In this document: one piece after another, positions 29,942 through 38,715 of the stretch
Numbering within the stretch: the stretch's first letter is position 1
Layout of the letters: each line of letters begins with the position of its first letter
Assembly (NCBI RefSeq): GCF_003751085.1
Contig: NZ_RJJY01000002.1
Span: 558,001 to 622,000 of the forward strand
Length of the DNA: 64,000 bases
Direction: 5' to 3'
Source of the DNA: Micromonospora sp. Llam0
GTDB taxonomy: Bacteria > Actinomycetota > Actinomycetes > Mycobacteriales > Micromonosporaceae
The notes under the pieces: generated by a model
Databases searched by the model: none
Told to the model about the DNA's origin: nothing
Seen by the model: only the letters and a program-made list of their open reading frames with translations
Translations under genes and position numbers: made by a program

Positions 29942-31228
29942 GTGACTCTGAGCTCTGCGCGTGGCGGCGTCGCCGATGCCCCGGCCGGCCTGCACGTCCG
30001 CTTCGAGGGTGCGGTCTACCCGGCTGAGGAGATCGCCCGGGGTGCCGCGTACCGGCTGGTCAGCCCGGACCCGGCAGCCGGCTTCCAGCGCGATGGCCGA
30101 GGCCGCTGGTTCCGCCACGTACACGCCAGCGAGGTCGGCCCGATCTCCGGCGCGGGTGCCTTCGGTGCCGGCGCGGGTGCCTTCGGTGCCGGCGCGGCGG
30201 CGGACGACCGCGCCGACGATCCGGGCGACAGTCCGCTGATGGCCCCGTTGACCCGGGCCGCCAGCTGGGCGGACGTGCATCAGCTGAGTCAGACGCCGAC
30301 GGCCGCCGACCATCCGGCGATCACCGTGGTCCGGCGCACCGCGACGGTCCGGCGCGGCACCCGGATGATGAAGGTCCTCTCCGGCCGGCAGGTGGCCGGC
30401 TTCCTGCGCGGCTGGTCACCGGCTGGTTTCTGCTACCGGGAGTACGACATCGCGCACCTGCGTACCCCGGCCGACCTGGCCCTGCTGCGCACCGACGACG
30501 AGGGCGGGCGGGACAGCCTGGAGGTGGCGTACGCGCTGCGCTGGCGGGCCATCGGCGCCGACGACTACGAGATTCCGGCCGGCCCGGCGTACCAGGGGCT
30601 GGCCACCATGCCGCCGCGGGACCGGATCGGCCCACCGGTGCTCGGCACCGGGTTCACCCCGAGCGAACGCCACCTGATCCCCGAGTTCGTCACCGCCGGC
30701 TGCACCGACCTGCCGATGCCGGCCAACGCCGCCCTGCTGGCATACACCCCGGACGGTGCGGAGGTGGTGCTGTACACGTACCAGCCGGAGCAGCGCGGCT
30801 GGATCCGGATGGCCGGACCGCAGCGACGGGCCCTGCTCGACGGCATCCCCGACGTCCCGTCCGACCAGGAGTACCTGCGCACCGGCGACCTGCCGCAGTC
30901 GACCCAACTGGTCGGCACCCACGCCGGCCAGACCTACGAGGCGGTCGCCGACCCGCCGCACGAGTTCCGGGTGCTGGCGATGACCCGGGCCGCCCGCTAC
31001 CCGGTCGACTCGCTGGCCCGCCGGGTGCGGCTCGCCACCTGGCGCGACACCCGCTGCCAGGTGCTGCGGCAGGACTCCGGGTGGAGCCGGCTGCGGCTGT
31101 GCCGGCCCACCCCGGAGGCGGTCGCGTCGCTCGGCGCGCAGTGCTACGAACGCGGGGTGTACGAGGTGTGGGCACCGAGTGTGGAGATCTCCGACGAAGG
31201 CCCGACCGACCTGCCGTACCAGCTGTGA
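29942..31228 (+). CDS. Unrecognised 428-residue protein
   Basis: I do not recognise this protein. It has no signal peptide or membrane helix. The residues before about 85 include two GAGAFGA units, encoded by a 21-base tandem repeat at 30149-30190. The rest is a globular, tryptophan- and arginine-containing sequence with several conserved-looking stretches (RRGTRMMKVLSGRQVAGFL, FCYREYDIAHL). Base composition and codon use match the neighbours, so it is likely a real gene. The GTG at 29942 starts it, divergent from tatD. It sits with a LysE gene between metG and tatD. Confidence 0.75.
   Translation: MTLSSARGGVADAPAGLHVRFEGAVYPAEEIARGAAYRLVSPDPAAGFQRDGRGRWFRHVHASEVGPISGAGAFGAGAGAFGAGAAADDRADDPGDSPLMAPLTRAASWADVHQLSQTPTAADHPAITVVRRTATVRRGTRMMKVLSGRQVAGFLRGWSPAGFCYREYDIAHLRTPADLALLRTDDEGGRDSLEVAYALRWRAIGADDYEIPAGPAYQGLATMPPRDRIGPPVLGTGFTPSERHLIPEFVTAGCTDLPMPANAALLAYTPDGAEVVLYTYQPEQRGWIRMAGPQRRALLDGIPDVPSDQEYLRTGDLPQSTQLVGTHAGQTYEAVADPPHEFRVLAMTRAARYPVDSLARRVRLATWRDTRCQVLRQDSGWSRLRLCRPTPEAVASLGAQCYERGVYEVWAPSVEISDEGPTDLPYQL
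30149..30190 (+). repeat. Tandem 21-bp repeat in the unknown gene
   Basis: Two identical 21-base units lie at 30149-30169 and 30170-30190, followed by the first seven bases of a third. They encode GAGAFGA twice, a flexible linker. Confidence 0.85.
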
Positions 31229-31267
31229 ACCGGCCGGACCAGCCGTGAACCAGCGGAAGCGCCGCGC

Positions 31268-31906
31268 TCATCCTGAGCCCAGGTGGGTCAGCTCGACGAG
31301 AAAGTAGCCGGCGAAGACCAGCATGATCACGCCGGACAGCCGGTCGAACCAGGCGATCGCCCGCGGCGTCAGGTAGCGACGCGCCTGGGCGGCACCGACC
31401 GCCAGGATCAGAAACCAGGTCCAGGACGCGGAGAGCGTGCCGGCGGCGAACGTCATGCGCGAGTCCGCCGGCTGGGCGATCACCGCTGCGCCGATCACCC
31501 CGACCATGTCGAGGATGGCGTGCGGGTTGAGCAACGACACGCTGACCGTACGCCCGACGACCTGGCGCACCGACCCGGCCGCCGCCCCCGGCCCCGGCCC
31601 GCCCGGCGGGCCGACGGTGAGGTGCCCGCCAGCGGTACGGATGGAGCGCACGCCCAGGTAGGTAAGGAAGACCGTGCCGAAGACGAGCAGCGCCGGCCGC
31701 ACGCCCGGCACGGTGGCGATCAGGCCGGACACGCCGGCGACCCCGGCGACGATCAGCAGCGTGTCGCAGCAGCCGGCGGCCAGCACCGCCCACAGCGCAC
31801 GCGGCAGGCCGACCGCCAGCCCGTGGTTGACCACGAAGACGTTCTGCGGCCCGATCGGCATGATCAGGCCGAGGCCGAGCAGCAGTCCGGCCAGGTAGTC
31901 GGTCAC
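31268..31906 (-). CDS. LysE/RhtB-family amino-acid exporter
   Basis: This 212-residue membrane protein has six predicted helices and the LysE signature at residues 8-25 (LLLGLGLIMPIGPQNVFVV). A central helix carries the SLLNPHAILD motif typical of LysE/ArgO exporters of lysine or arginine. The GTG at 31906 lies four bases after the metG stop codon, which implies co-translation with methionyl-tRNA synthetase. The substrate is inferred from the family only. Confidence 0.88.
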   Translation of the reverse strand: MTDYLAGLLLGLGLIMPIGPQNVFVVNHGLAVGLPRALWAVLAAGCCDTLLIVAGVAGVSGLIATVPGVRPALLVFGTVFLTYLGVRSIRTAGGHLTVGPPGGPGPGAAAGSVRQVVGRTVSVSLLNPHAILDMVGVIGAAVIAQPADSRMTFAAGTLSASWTWFLILAVGAAQARRYLTPRAIAWFDRLSGVIMLVFAGYFLVELTHLGSG

Positions 31907-31910
31907 CCGG

Positions 31911-33713
31911 TCAGCCGGTGAGCCGGGCCAGCTCCTCGTCGACGATCGACTCGTCGAGCTTGCGGAACACCGGCTTCGGCGCGGCCAGCGGCCGGCCGGC
32001 CTCCACCGGGGTGGACTCCCACCGGGCACCGTCGCGGTAGTCGCCGGTGAGGATCGGGTACGCCGGCCCGGCGTCGAGGTCGTCGACCTCCACGATCCGG
32101 GGCATCGGCGCGTGTACGCCGGTGCCGCCGAGCAGCTCGTGGATCTTCTGCGCCGAATGCGGCAGGAACGGGGTGAGCAGGGTGTTCGCGTCCGCGACGA
32201 CCTGCAGGGCGACGTGCAGGACGGTGCCCATCCGGGGTTTGTCCGCCTCGCCCTTGAGCTTCCACGGGGCCTGGTCGGACAGGTAGCGGTTGGCCTCGGC
32301 GACCACCCGCATCGCCTCCCCGATCGCCTGCTTCTGCCGGTGCCGTTCGATCAGCGCGCCGACCGTACCGAACGCGGCCCGGCTGGTCGCCAGCAGCGCC
32401 TCGTCGGCGGCGGTCAGCCCGGCCGGGTCGACCGGCGGGATGGCGCCGAAGTTCTTCGCGGCCATCGAGATCGACCGGTTGACCAGGTTGCCCCAGTCGT
32501 TGACCAGCTCGTCGTTGTTGCGGCGCCGGAACTCGGCCCAGGTGAAGTCGGTGTCCTGGCTCTCCGGGCCGGCCACGGCGATGAAGTAGCGCAGCGCGTC
32601 GGCGTCGTAGCGGGCCAGGAAGTCCCGCACGTAGATGACCACCTGGCGGGAGGAGGAGAACTTACGCCCCTCCATGGTCAGGAACTCGCTGGAGACCACC
32701 TCGGTGGGCAGGTTGAGCCGGCCGAGCTGACCGGGCTCACCACCGTGGTCGCCGTCGCCGGAGTAGCCGAGCAGCAGCGACGGCCAGATCACCGAGTGGA
32801 AGACGATGTTGTCCTTGCCCATGAAGTAGTAGGCGCGAGCCTCCTTGCCCTGGGCGTCCGCTGTCCACCAGCGGCGCCAGGCGTCCGGGTCGCCGGACCG
32901 CCGGGCCCACTCGATCGAGGCCGACAGGTAGCCGATCACCGCGTCGAACCAGACGTAGATCCGCTTGTCGCCGCGCTCGCGCCAGCCGTCCAGCGGGATC
33001 GGCACGCCCCACTCCAGGTCCCGGGTGATCGCCCGGGGCTGCAGGTCGTCGAGCAGGTTGCGGGAGAACCGCAGCACGTTGGGCCGCCAGCCGTCGCGGG
33101 TGTCCAACCACGTGCCGAGCGCCTGGGCGAACGCCGGCAGGTCCAGGAAGAAGTGCTCGGTCTCGACGAAGTTCGGCGTCTCCCCGTTGATCTTGGAACG
33201 CGGGTCGATCAGCTGGACCGGGTCGAGCTGGTTGCCGCAGTTGTCACACTGGTCGCCCCGGGCGGCGTCGTAGCCGCAGATCGGGCAGGTGCCCTCGATG
33301 TAGCGGTCCGGCAGGGTGCGACCGGTGGACGGGGAGATCGCACCGAGGGTGGTCTTCGCAACGATGTAGCCGTTGCGGTGCAGCGTCTCGAACAGCTCCT
33401 GGACCACCTGATAGTGGTTGCCGGTGGTGGTCCGGGTGAACAGGTCGTAGGACAGGCCGAGCCCGTGCAGGTCCTCGACGATCACCCGGTTGTACCGGTC
33501 AGCCAGCTCGCGCGGCTTGAGTCCTTCGCTGTCGGCCTGCACCTGGATCGGCGTGCCGTGCTCGTCGGTGCCGGAGATCATGAGCACGTCGTGGCCGGCC
33601 ATCCGCATGTACCGGCTGAACACGTCGGAGGGCACCCCGAAACCGGAGACGTGGCCGATGTGGCGGGGCCCGTTGGCGTAGGGCCAGGCGACCGCCGCGA
33701 GAACGTGACTCAT
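31911..33713 (-). CDS. metG: Methionyl-tRNA synthetase
   Basis: This class I synthetase charges tRNA-Met. It is 600 residues. The HIGH motif HIGH is at residues 18-21, a zinc knuckle of two CxxC pairs (CPIC, CDNC) is near residue 145, and the KMSKS loop reads KFSSS. The C-terminal anticodon-binding helical domain is complete, without a tRNA-binding EMAP-type extension. The ATG at 33713 is used. It is coupled to the LysE gene. Confidence 0.95.
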   Translation of the reverse strand: MSHVLAAVAWPYANGPRHIGHVSGFGVPSDVFSRYMRMAGHDVLMISGTDEHGTPIQVQADSEGLKPRELADRYNRVIVEDLHGLGLSYDLFTRTTTGNHYQVVQELFETLHRNGYIVAKTTLGAISPSTGRTLPDRYIEGTCPICGYDAARGDQCDNCGNQLDPVQLIDPRSKINGETPNFVETEHFFLDLPAFAQALGTWLDTRDGWRPNVLRFSRNLLDDLQPRAITRDLEWGVPIPLDGWRERGDKRIYVWFDAVIGYLSASIEWARRSGDPDAWRRWWTADAQGKEARAYYFMGKDNIVFHSVIWPSLLLGYSGDGDHGGEPGQLGRLNLPTEVVSSEFLTMEGRKFSSSRQVVIYVRDFLARYDADALRYFIAVAGPESQDTDFTWAEFRRRNNDELVNDWGNLVNRSISMAAKNFGAIPPVDPAGLTAADEALLATSRAAFGTVGALIERHRQKQAIGEAMRVVAEANRYLSDQAPWKLKGEADKPRMGTVLHVALQVVADANTLLTPFLPHSAQKIHELLGGTGVHAPMPRIVEVDDLDAGPAYPILTGDYRDGARWESTPVEAGRPLAAPKPVFRKLDESIVDEELARLTG

Positions 33714-33850
33714 GCGACCAGCCTAGTTAGTGTCACCGGGCGTACGCGAACGGGTTGCCGAGCCGCCCGACGGGGCGCGACACGCCTGGGGGGTTCGCCC
33801 CCGCTCCGCGTACCGGGGTGTCAAATGGCGGGGTGACCGGGGAACCCAGC

Positions 33851-34684
33851 ATGCCGGAGTCCGACGGGCCGCCGACCGCCCGACCCACCCGGGAGCCGGC
33901 GAGCGCTCCCGGGCAGCGTCGGCGGCGGCCGAGCCCCTGGGCGACGGCCGGGCCGGAGGGCACCTGGTGGCACGGTGGCGAATCAACTGCCGGCGAACCG
34001 GCCACGCCCGTGACCCCGGATGCCGGCGAGCCGGCCGACAGCGCCGCACCAGCCGACAGCGCCGACCCGGATGACGGCGGACCGGCCGGCAACGGCAGAC
34101 GGGTGGCAGTGCCGGTGGCGGAGCGGCCGCCGAGCCGCCCGGTCCGCCGCCCGGTCGCCCGTCGGCGGCGGACGAGGGTCCGGCGTACCCGCCGGCCGGC
34201 GACCGGCATCGCCTGGATCGTGGTCGTCGCGGCGGCGGCGGCGTTCCTCGGCTGGGTCAGCGCCGAACCGCTGTGGCTGGCCGTCGGCCGGGGCGTCACC
34301 GGCACCGCGACGGTCACCGACTGCACCGGCGACGGGTACGGCCGACGGTGCCTCGGCGAGTTCGTAGCGCAGACCGGCTTCACCGTCGACCGGGTACGGC
34401 TGTTCGGCGTACCGCCGGTTGACCAGGCCGCCGGCGCCGAGCTGACCGCCCGGATGCTGCACCGCGAGCGGGACACCGCGTACGTCGTGGCCGACCTGGT
34501 CGTGCTGCACCTGCGATGGTCGGTCGGCTGGGGGCTGACCGTGCTGCTCGGCGTACTGCTGATCTGGGGCAGCGGTGCCCGCCGGCTGGCCACCGCGGCC
34601 GCCCGTCGGGCTGCCACGGTCGCCGCGTTGCTGGCACCGGTCCTGCTGGCCGCCGGGTTCCTGGCCGCCACCTGGACCGGCTGA
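33851..34684 (+). CDS. Membrane protein with long disordered N-terminus, function unknown
   Basis: The 277-residue protein begins with about 115 residues rich in Pro, Ala, Asp and Arg. A membrane helix follows (about 117-135), then an extracytoplasmic segment with two cysteines (TDCTGDGYGRRCLG), then two further helices near the C-terminus. No family is recognised. The ATG at 33851 follows GGGGA by about 8 bases; an in-frame GTG at 33833 is an alternative. It lies 71 bases before the mannosyltransferase gene on the same strand. Confidence 0.65.
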   Translation: MPESDGPPTARPTREPASAPGQRRRRPSPWATAGPEGTWWHGGESTAGEPATPVTPDAGEPADSAAPADSADPDDGGPAGNGRRVAVPVAERPPSRPVRRPVARRRRTRVRRTRRPATGIAWIVVVAAAAAFLGWVSAEPLWLAVGRGVTGTATVTDCTGDGYGRRCLGEFVAQTGFTVDRVRLFGVPPVDQAAGAELTARMLHRERDTAYVVADLVVLHLRWSVGWGLTVLLGVLLIWGSGARRLATAAARRAATVAALLAPVLLAAGFLAATWTG

Positions 34685-34755
34685 CATCGACGACCCGAGA
34701 TATATTCTTCGGCGGGGAGGTCCCGCCACGTCGGGCGGCGGCCTACGATCACGGG

Positions 34756-36420
34756 GTGATCTCGGCGGCAGCTTCGGACGCGGCAAGCGGTGAACCAGCG
34801 GTGACGGCGACAGCGGACCGGCCGGTCCGTCCACCGGACGCCGGCCCGGCGGGGACCCACCCGGCCGGCACCGGCCCGACCGGGCCGTCGGGACCGACCG
34901 GCGTGGGCGGGCTGCCGTCCGTGGTCCGTCGCCGGCTGGCGCCGCTGGACAACTGGCTGGAGCCGTGGTCCTGGCTGGCCACCGCCGTGGTGGTGACGAT
35001 CGCCGGCGTACTGCGGCTGGTCAACCTGAGTCACCCGCCGGGCCTGATCTTCGACGAGCTCTACTACGCCAACGAGGCCAACGAACTGCGCCAGTACGGC
35101 TTCGAGTGGGACGAGACCAACAACACCCCGGCGTACGTGGTGCATCCGCCGCTCGGCAAGTGGATCATCTCGCTGGGCGTCCGCCTGTTCGACTTCACCG
35201 AGTTCGGCTGGCGGATCTCGGCGGCGGTCGCCGGCATCCTGATGGTGCTGATCATCACCCGGACGGCCCGGCGGTTGTTCCGCTCCACCGCCCTCGGCTG
35301 CGCGGCCGGACTGCTGCTCGCCCTGGACGGCTTCCACCTGGTGCTGTCCCGGACCGCCCTGCTCGACATCTTCCTCGCGTTCTTCGTGCTCGCCGCCTTC
35401 GCCGCGCTGGTCGTCGACCGGGACTGGAGTAGGCGACGATGGCTGCGGGCGGTCGACGACGGGCTCGATCCGACTCTTCCGGGCCGCGCCGGCCGACCGC
35501 CGTTCGCCGTACCGTGGTGGCGGCTGATCGCGGCACTGCTGCTCGGCTGCGGTCTCGCCGTCAAGTGGAGCGCGCTGTGGTTCATCCCGGTGTTCGGCCT
35601 GCTGGTGATCTGGTGGGAGGCCGGTGCCCGTCGGTCCGCCGGGGTCCGCCGGCCGTGGCTGGACGCGGTGCTCGGCGAGATCGGCTGGCTGGTCCTCGGC
35701 GGGGTGCTGATCCTCGGCACCTACCTCGCCAGCTGGTCGGGCTGGCTACTGACCGACGGCGGCTACCTGCGGCACTACCGGGCGGACAACGGCATGTCCG
35801 AGGCACCGGTCATCGGTGCCCTGCAGAACCTCTGGCACTACCACACCCAGGCGTACGGCTTCCACAGCACGTTGGAGACGGAGCACCGCTACCAGTCGTG
35901 GCCGTGGCAGTGGCTGCTGCTGGGCCGCCCGGTCGCCTTCCACTGGACCGACCAGACCGCCTGCGGAGCACCCAGCTGCGCCGAGGAGGTGCTGCTGCTG
36001 GGCACTCCGCTGCTGTGGTGGTCGTTCCTGCCGGCCCTGGCGGCGCTGGTCTGGCTCGGTATCGCCCGGCGGGACTGGCGGGCCGGGGCGATCCTCGCCG
36101 GGGTGGCCGCCGGGCTGCTGCCGTGGTTCTACTACGCCACCGAGGGCCGGACGATGTTCTCCTTCTACACCGCGCCGGCGCTGCCGTTCCTGGTCCTCGC
36201 GGTGACCTATGTGCTGGGTGCGATCGTCACACCGTCCGGCGCGACGGCGGTCGCCGATCCGGCCGGCAACGACCGGCGGTTGGTCGGCGCGGTGGTCGCC
36301 GGTACCTACGTCCTGCTGGTCGCCGTCTGCTTCGCGTACTTCTACCCGATCTTCGTCGGTGAGCCGCTGCCGTACGAGGACTGGTCGGCGCGGATGTGGC
36401 TCGGCGGACGCTGGATCTGA
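34756..36420 (+). CDS. Dolichyl-phosphate-mannose--protein mannosyltransferase (PMT family)
   Basis: This GT39 membrane enzyme transfers mannose from polyprenyl-phosphate-mannose to Ser/Thr of exported proteins. After about 60 disordered residues it shows many membrane helices. The first extracytoplasmic loop carries the acidic pair in FDELYYANEA near residue 98, followed by HPPLGKW. Length 554 fits actinobacterial PMTs. The start is the GTG at 34756. O-mannosylation of secreted glycoproteins is known in Streptomyces and Mycobacterium, and the Thr/Pro-rich secreted proteins in this window are possible targets. Confidence 0.92.
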   Translation: MISAAASDAASGEPAVTATADRPVRPPDAGPAGTHPAGTGPTGPSGPTGVGGLPSVVRRRLAPLDNWLEPWSWLATAVVVTIAGVLRLVNLSHPPGLIFDELYYANEANELRQYGFEWDETNNTPAYVVHPPLGKWIISLGVRLFDFTEFGWRISAAVAGILMVLIITRTARRLFRSTALGCAAGLLLALDGFHLVLSRTALLDIFLAFFVLAAFAALVVDRDWSRRRWLRAVDDGLDPTLPGRAGRPPFAVPWWRLIAALLLGCGLAVKWSALWFIPVFGLLVIWWEAGARRSAGVRRPWLDAVLGEIGWLVLGGVLILGTYLASWSGWLLTDGGYLRHYRADNGMSEAPVIGALQNLWHYHTQAYGFHSTLETEHRYQSWPWQWLLLGRPVAFHWTDQTACGAPSCAEEVLLLGTPLLWWSFLPALAALVWLGIARRDWRAGAILAGVAAGLLPWFYYATEGRTMFSFYTAPALPFLVLAVTYVLGAIVTPSGATAVADPAGNDRRLVGAVVAGTYVLLVAVCFAYFYPIFVGEPLPYEDWSARMWLGGRWI

Positions 36421-36452
36421 CCATCACGGCCGGCCCGCTCCCGGCCCGCTGC

Positions 36453-36481
36453 CCGTCCGGTGGTCGACGGCCGCCGGACGG
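36453..36481 (+). terminator. Hairpin after the mannosyltransferase gene
   Basis: CCGTCCGG at 36453-36460 pairs perfectly with CCGGACGG at 36474-36481 around a 13-base loop, 33 bases after the stop codon. Confidence 0.5.
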
Positions 36482-36593
36482 CTGCCGTCAGCCGATCGTG
36501 GACTCACCTGACCCATATCTCCACTGTGATCAGCAGCGTCGGCTGAGACAGCAGGTGGGCGAGGGTGCCGGAGAGCGTTGGAAGACAAAAGAA

Positions 36594-36641
36594 GCGCGCC
36601 CCGATCGCCTGCCACGGGGGAAGCGGGCGATAGGGGCGCGC
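36594..36641 (-). terminator. Strong intrinsic terminator for the sensor transcript
   Basis: An arm of 19 bases from 36594 pairs with 36623-36641 with two mismatches. On the minus strand the stem is followed by a T-rich run (TTCTTTTGTCTT), so this is a classical rho-independent terminator for the sensor, kinase and regulator genes to its right. Confidence 0.8.
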
Positions 36642-36750
36642 ATGAAAAGCTTAACCAGGTCGACCCCTGCCGCACAACGGGCCAGGCAAGGCTAGTTTGC
36701 GGTTCAGCACGGAACGGAACAACCACCAAAAGCGACATCCGCTGTCATAG

Positions 36751-38658
36751 TCAGCGAAAGCGGCGGCGGAGGCTGCGCCGGTTCTGCCCCGGCGCGCTGC
36801 GGTCGATCCGGCGAAGCGCCAGCTCCGAGTCACGGCGACGCTGATCGGCCAGATCGCTGAAGGTCAGCACCAGGCCGCGTACCCCCGGCACCCGCCGCAG
36901 GTCCCGGCACCGCACCTCGAGCAGCACATGGCTGCCGTCCGGCCGGCGCAGCACCCACTGGTCACCCACCGCCGAACCGTCGTCGCGGTCGCCGGCCGCG
37001 CCGAGGGTCCGGGACACCTGCGCCTGATCGGCGGGGTGCACCAGGTCCCGCCAGTCGGCGAGGACCGCCGGCTCGACCCCGAACAACCGGCTGCACGGCG
37101 GACTCGCGTACCGGATCCGGTCGTCCGCTCCGACGATCACCACCGCGTCGCCGGCGGTGCCCGCGACCAGGTTGAGGTACCGGTCCCGGTCCCGCCGGGC
37201 GGCGTCCTCGGTCGCGGCGATCCGGTGCAGGGCCAGCGCCGACTGAGCGACGACCACCTCGATCGCGTCCCGGCTGGCGGCCAGCGCCCCGTCCGCCGCC
37301 CCGACCAGCAGCGCGGTGCCGGTCCCGGCGGACGGGGCCGGCGCGGCCCGGCCGCCCTGGTGGCCGTCCGGGCCGGCCAGGGCGGCCACCAGGGCGGCCG
37401 GTGCCGGGGCGAGCCGGTCGGCCAGGTCGGGATGCAGCAGCCGGGTCGGCATGATCCGGGTACGCCGCCGCGCCGCGTCCACCGGCAACGGATCGTCGAC
37501 GACGACCTGCGGCTGCCAGTCGGCCACCGAATCGGGGTCGGGCGGCTCGCCGTCGGCCCCCGCCACCGGGCGGCGCACGGCGAACAGGATCTGGTGACCG
37601 GTCCCAGCCGGCAGCAGTTCGCCGACCGACCGGCGGACCGTCTCGGCCACCTGCGCGGTCGTGGTGGCCGACAGCAGCCGCATCCCGGCCCTGCGCAGCG
37701 ACCGTTCCCGGTGCACGGCGGCCCGGTGCCCGGTCACCGAATCGACCACCCGGGTCACCGCGAGCAACGTGGTGAGACCGGCCGCCGCGGCGGTGACCAG
37801 CCCGTCGGGCAGCTCGGCCGGCTCTCCGGCGAACGCCTGGATCACCAGCAGGAACGGCACGGTCAGGCAGGTGATCGTCAACAGACCGACCCGCATCGCG
37901 GCGATGTCGTCCGGGCCCGGGGCGGACGGCGTGGCCAGCCGGGCCATGTTCGGATGCAGGGCGGCGACCCCCCAGCTGACGTAGAAGACATACCAGCCGA
38001 GCTCGGCCGGGTGCCCCGGCTGCCAGCCGGCGTTGAGTTCGGCCGCCGCGTACCAGATGTCGGCGGCCAGCATGCCGGCCGCGCCGACGGCCAGCCCGAT
38101 CACCGTCGGATCCCGCCAGGCGGCGGCCGCCAGGCGCAGCATCACCACGACGACCAGCACCCCACCGAGGCCGTGCACGGCCAGCAACGCCTTCTCCACC
38201 GCCGGCAGATCCACATCGGTCACCGCCGGGCCGACCACCAGGGTCCAGGTGACCAGGCCGGTCACCACGACCAGCACCAGGGTGTCCAGCAGAGCGGACC
38301 GGTCCCGCAACGCCACCGTGGTCCGGGTCAGGCCGAGCACCCCGGCCGCGAGCAGGCCGAAGGTCGCCAGGTAGGCGACGTCGGCGATCAGTGACAGGAC
38401 GTCGCCGGCGGCACCCGCCGTACGCCGCGACAGCTCGTAGTGAACGTCGCCGACCGCCAACGCCCCGGCGCCGCCGGCCAGCAGCAGCCAGGGAAGGCGG
38501 CGGGGCGGCCGGTGCCGGTGAATCCCCCAACCGACCGCGGCCACGCTGACCACGCCGATCGCCCCCCACCAGACGGCGGCGGCTGCCGGGGCCCCGAAGA
38601 CCGCCGCGCCGAGGACAGCCTGCACCGCGAGGTAACCGGTCAGGACGCGCCGTGGCAC
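36751..38658 (-). CDS. Multi-pass membrane sensor with GAF-like and PAS domains, no output domain
   Basis: The 635-residue protein has about ten membrane helices (residues 1-315), a GAF-like region (about 330-490) and one PAS domain (about 500-600; VVIVGADDRIRYASPPCSRLFG). It ends soon after the PAS C-cap in a basic stretch. Related actinobacterial proteins usually continue with GGDEF and EAL domains at this point; here the reading frame stops and a terminator follows. The GTG at 38658 follows AAGGAG by 5 bases. It lies 57 bases after the kinase gene on the same strand, so it may feed signals to that kinase. Confidence 0.8.
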   Translation of the reverse strand: MPRRVLTGYLAVQAVLGAAVFGAPAAAAVWWGAIGVVSVAAVGWGIHRHRPPRRLPWLLLAGGAGALAVGDVHYELSRRTAGAAGDVLSLIADVAYLATFGLLAAGVLGLTRTTVALRDRSALLDTLVLVVVTGLVTWTLVVGPAVTDVDLPAVEKALLAVHGLGGVLVVVVMLRLAAAAWRDPTVIGLAVGAAGMLAADIWYAAAELNAGWQPGHPAELGWYVFYVSWGVAALHPNMARLATPSAPGPDDIAAMRVGLLTITCLTVPFLLVIQAFAGEPAELPDGLVTAAAAGLTTLLAVTRVVDSVTGHRAAVHRERSLRRAGMRLLSATTTAQVAETVRRSVGELLPAGTGHQILFAVRRPVAGADGEPPDPDSVADWQPQVVVDDPLPVDAARRRTRIMPTRLLHPDLADRLAPAPAALVAALAGPDGHQGGRAAPAPSAGTGTALLVGAADGALAASRDAIEVVVAQSALALHRIAATEDAARRDRDRYLNLVAGTAGDAVVIVGADDRIRYASPPCSRLFGVEPAVLADWRDLVHPADQAQVSRTLGAAGDRDDGSAVGDQWVLRRPDGSHVLLEVRCRDLRRVPGVRGLVLTFSDLADQRRRDSELALRRIDRSAPGQNRRSLRRRFR

Positions 38659-38715
38659 CGGGACTCCTTCAACCATTGGCCGGCCGCCCGGACCGTGGAC
38701 CGCGCCGACCCCCGG

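Larger units (their letters stand above)
36421..36750. other. 330-bp gap between converging genes, with two hairpins
   Basis: The gap separates the PMT gene (plus) from the membrane PAS sensor gene (minus). It holds a hairpin suited to the PMT transcript at 36453-36481 and a long hairpin suited to the sensor transcript at 36594-36641. No coding sequence was found, and in particular no remnant of a GGDEF or EAL domain downstream of the sensor gene. Confidence 0.6.
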
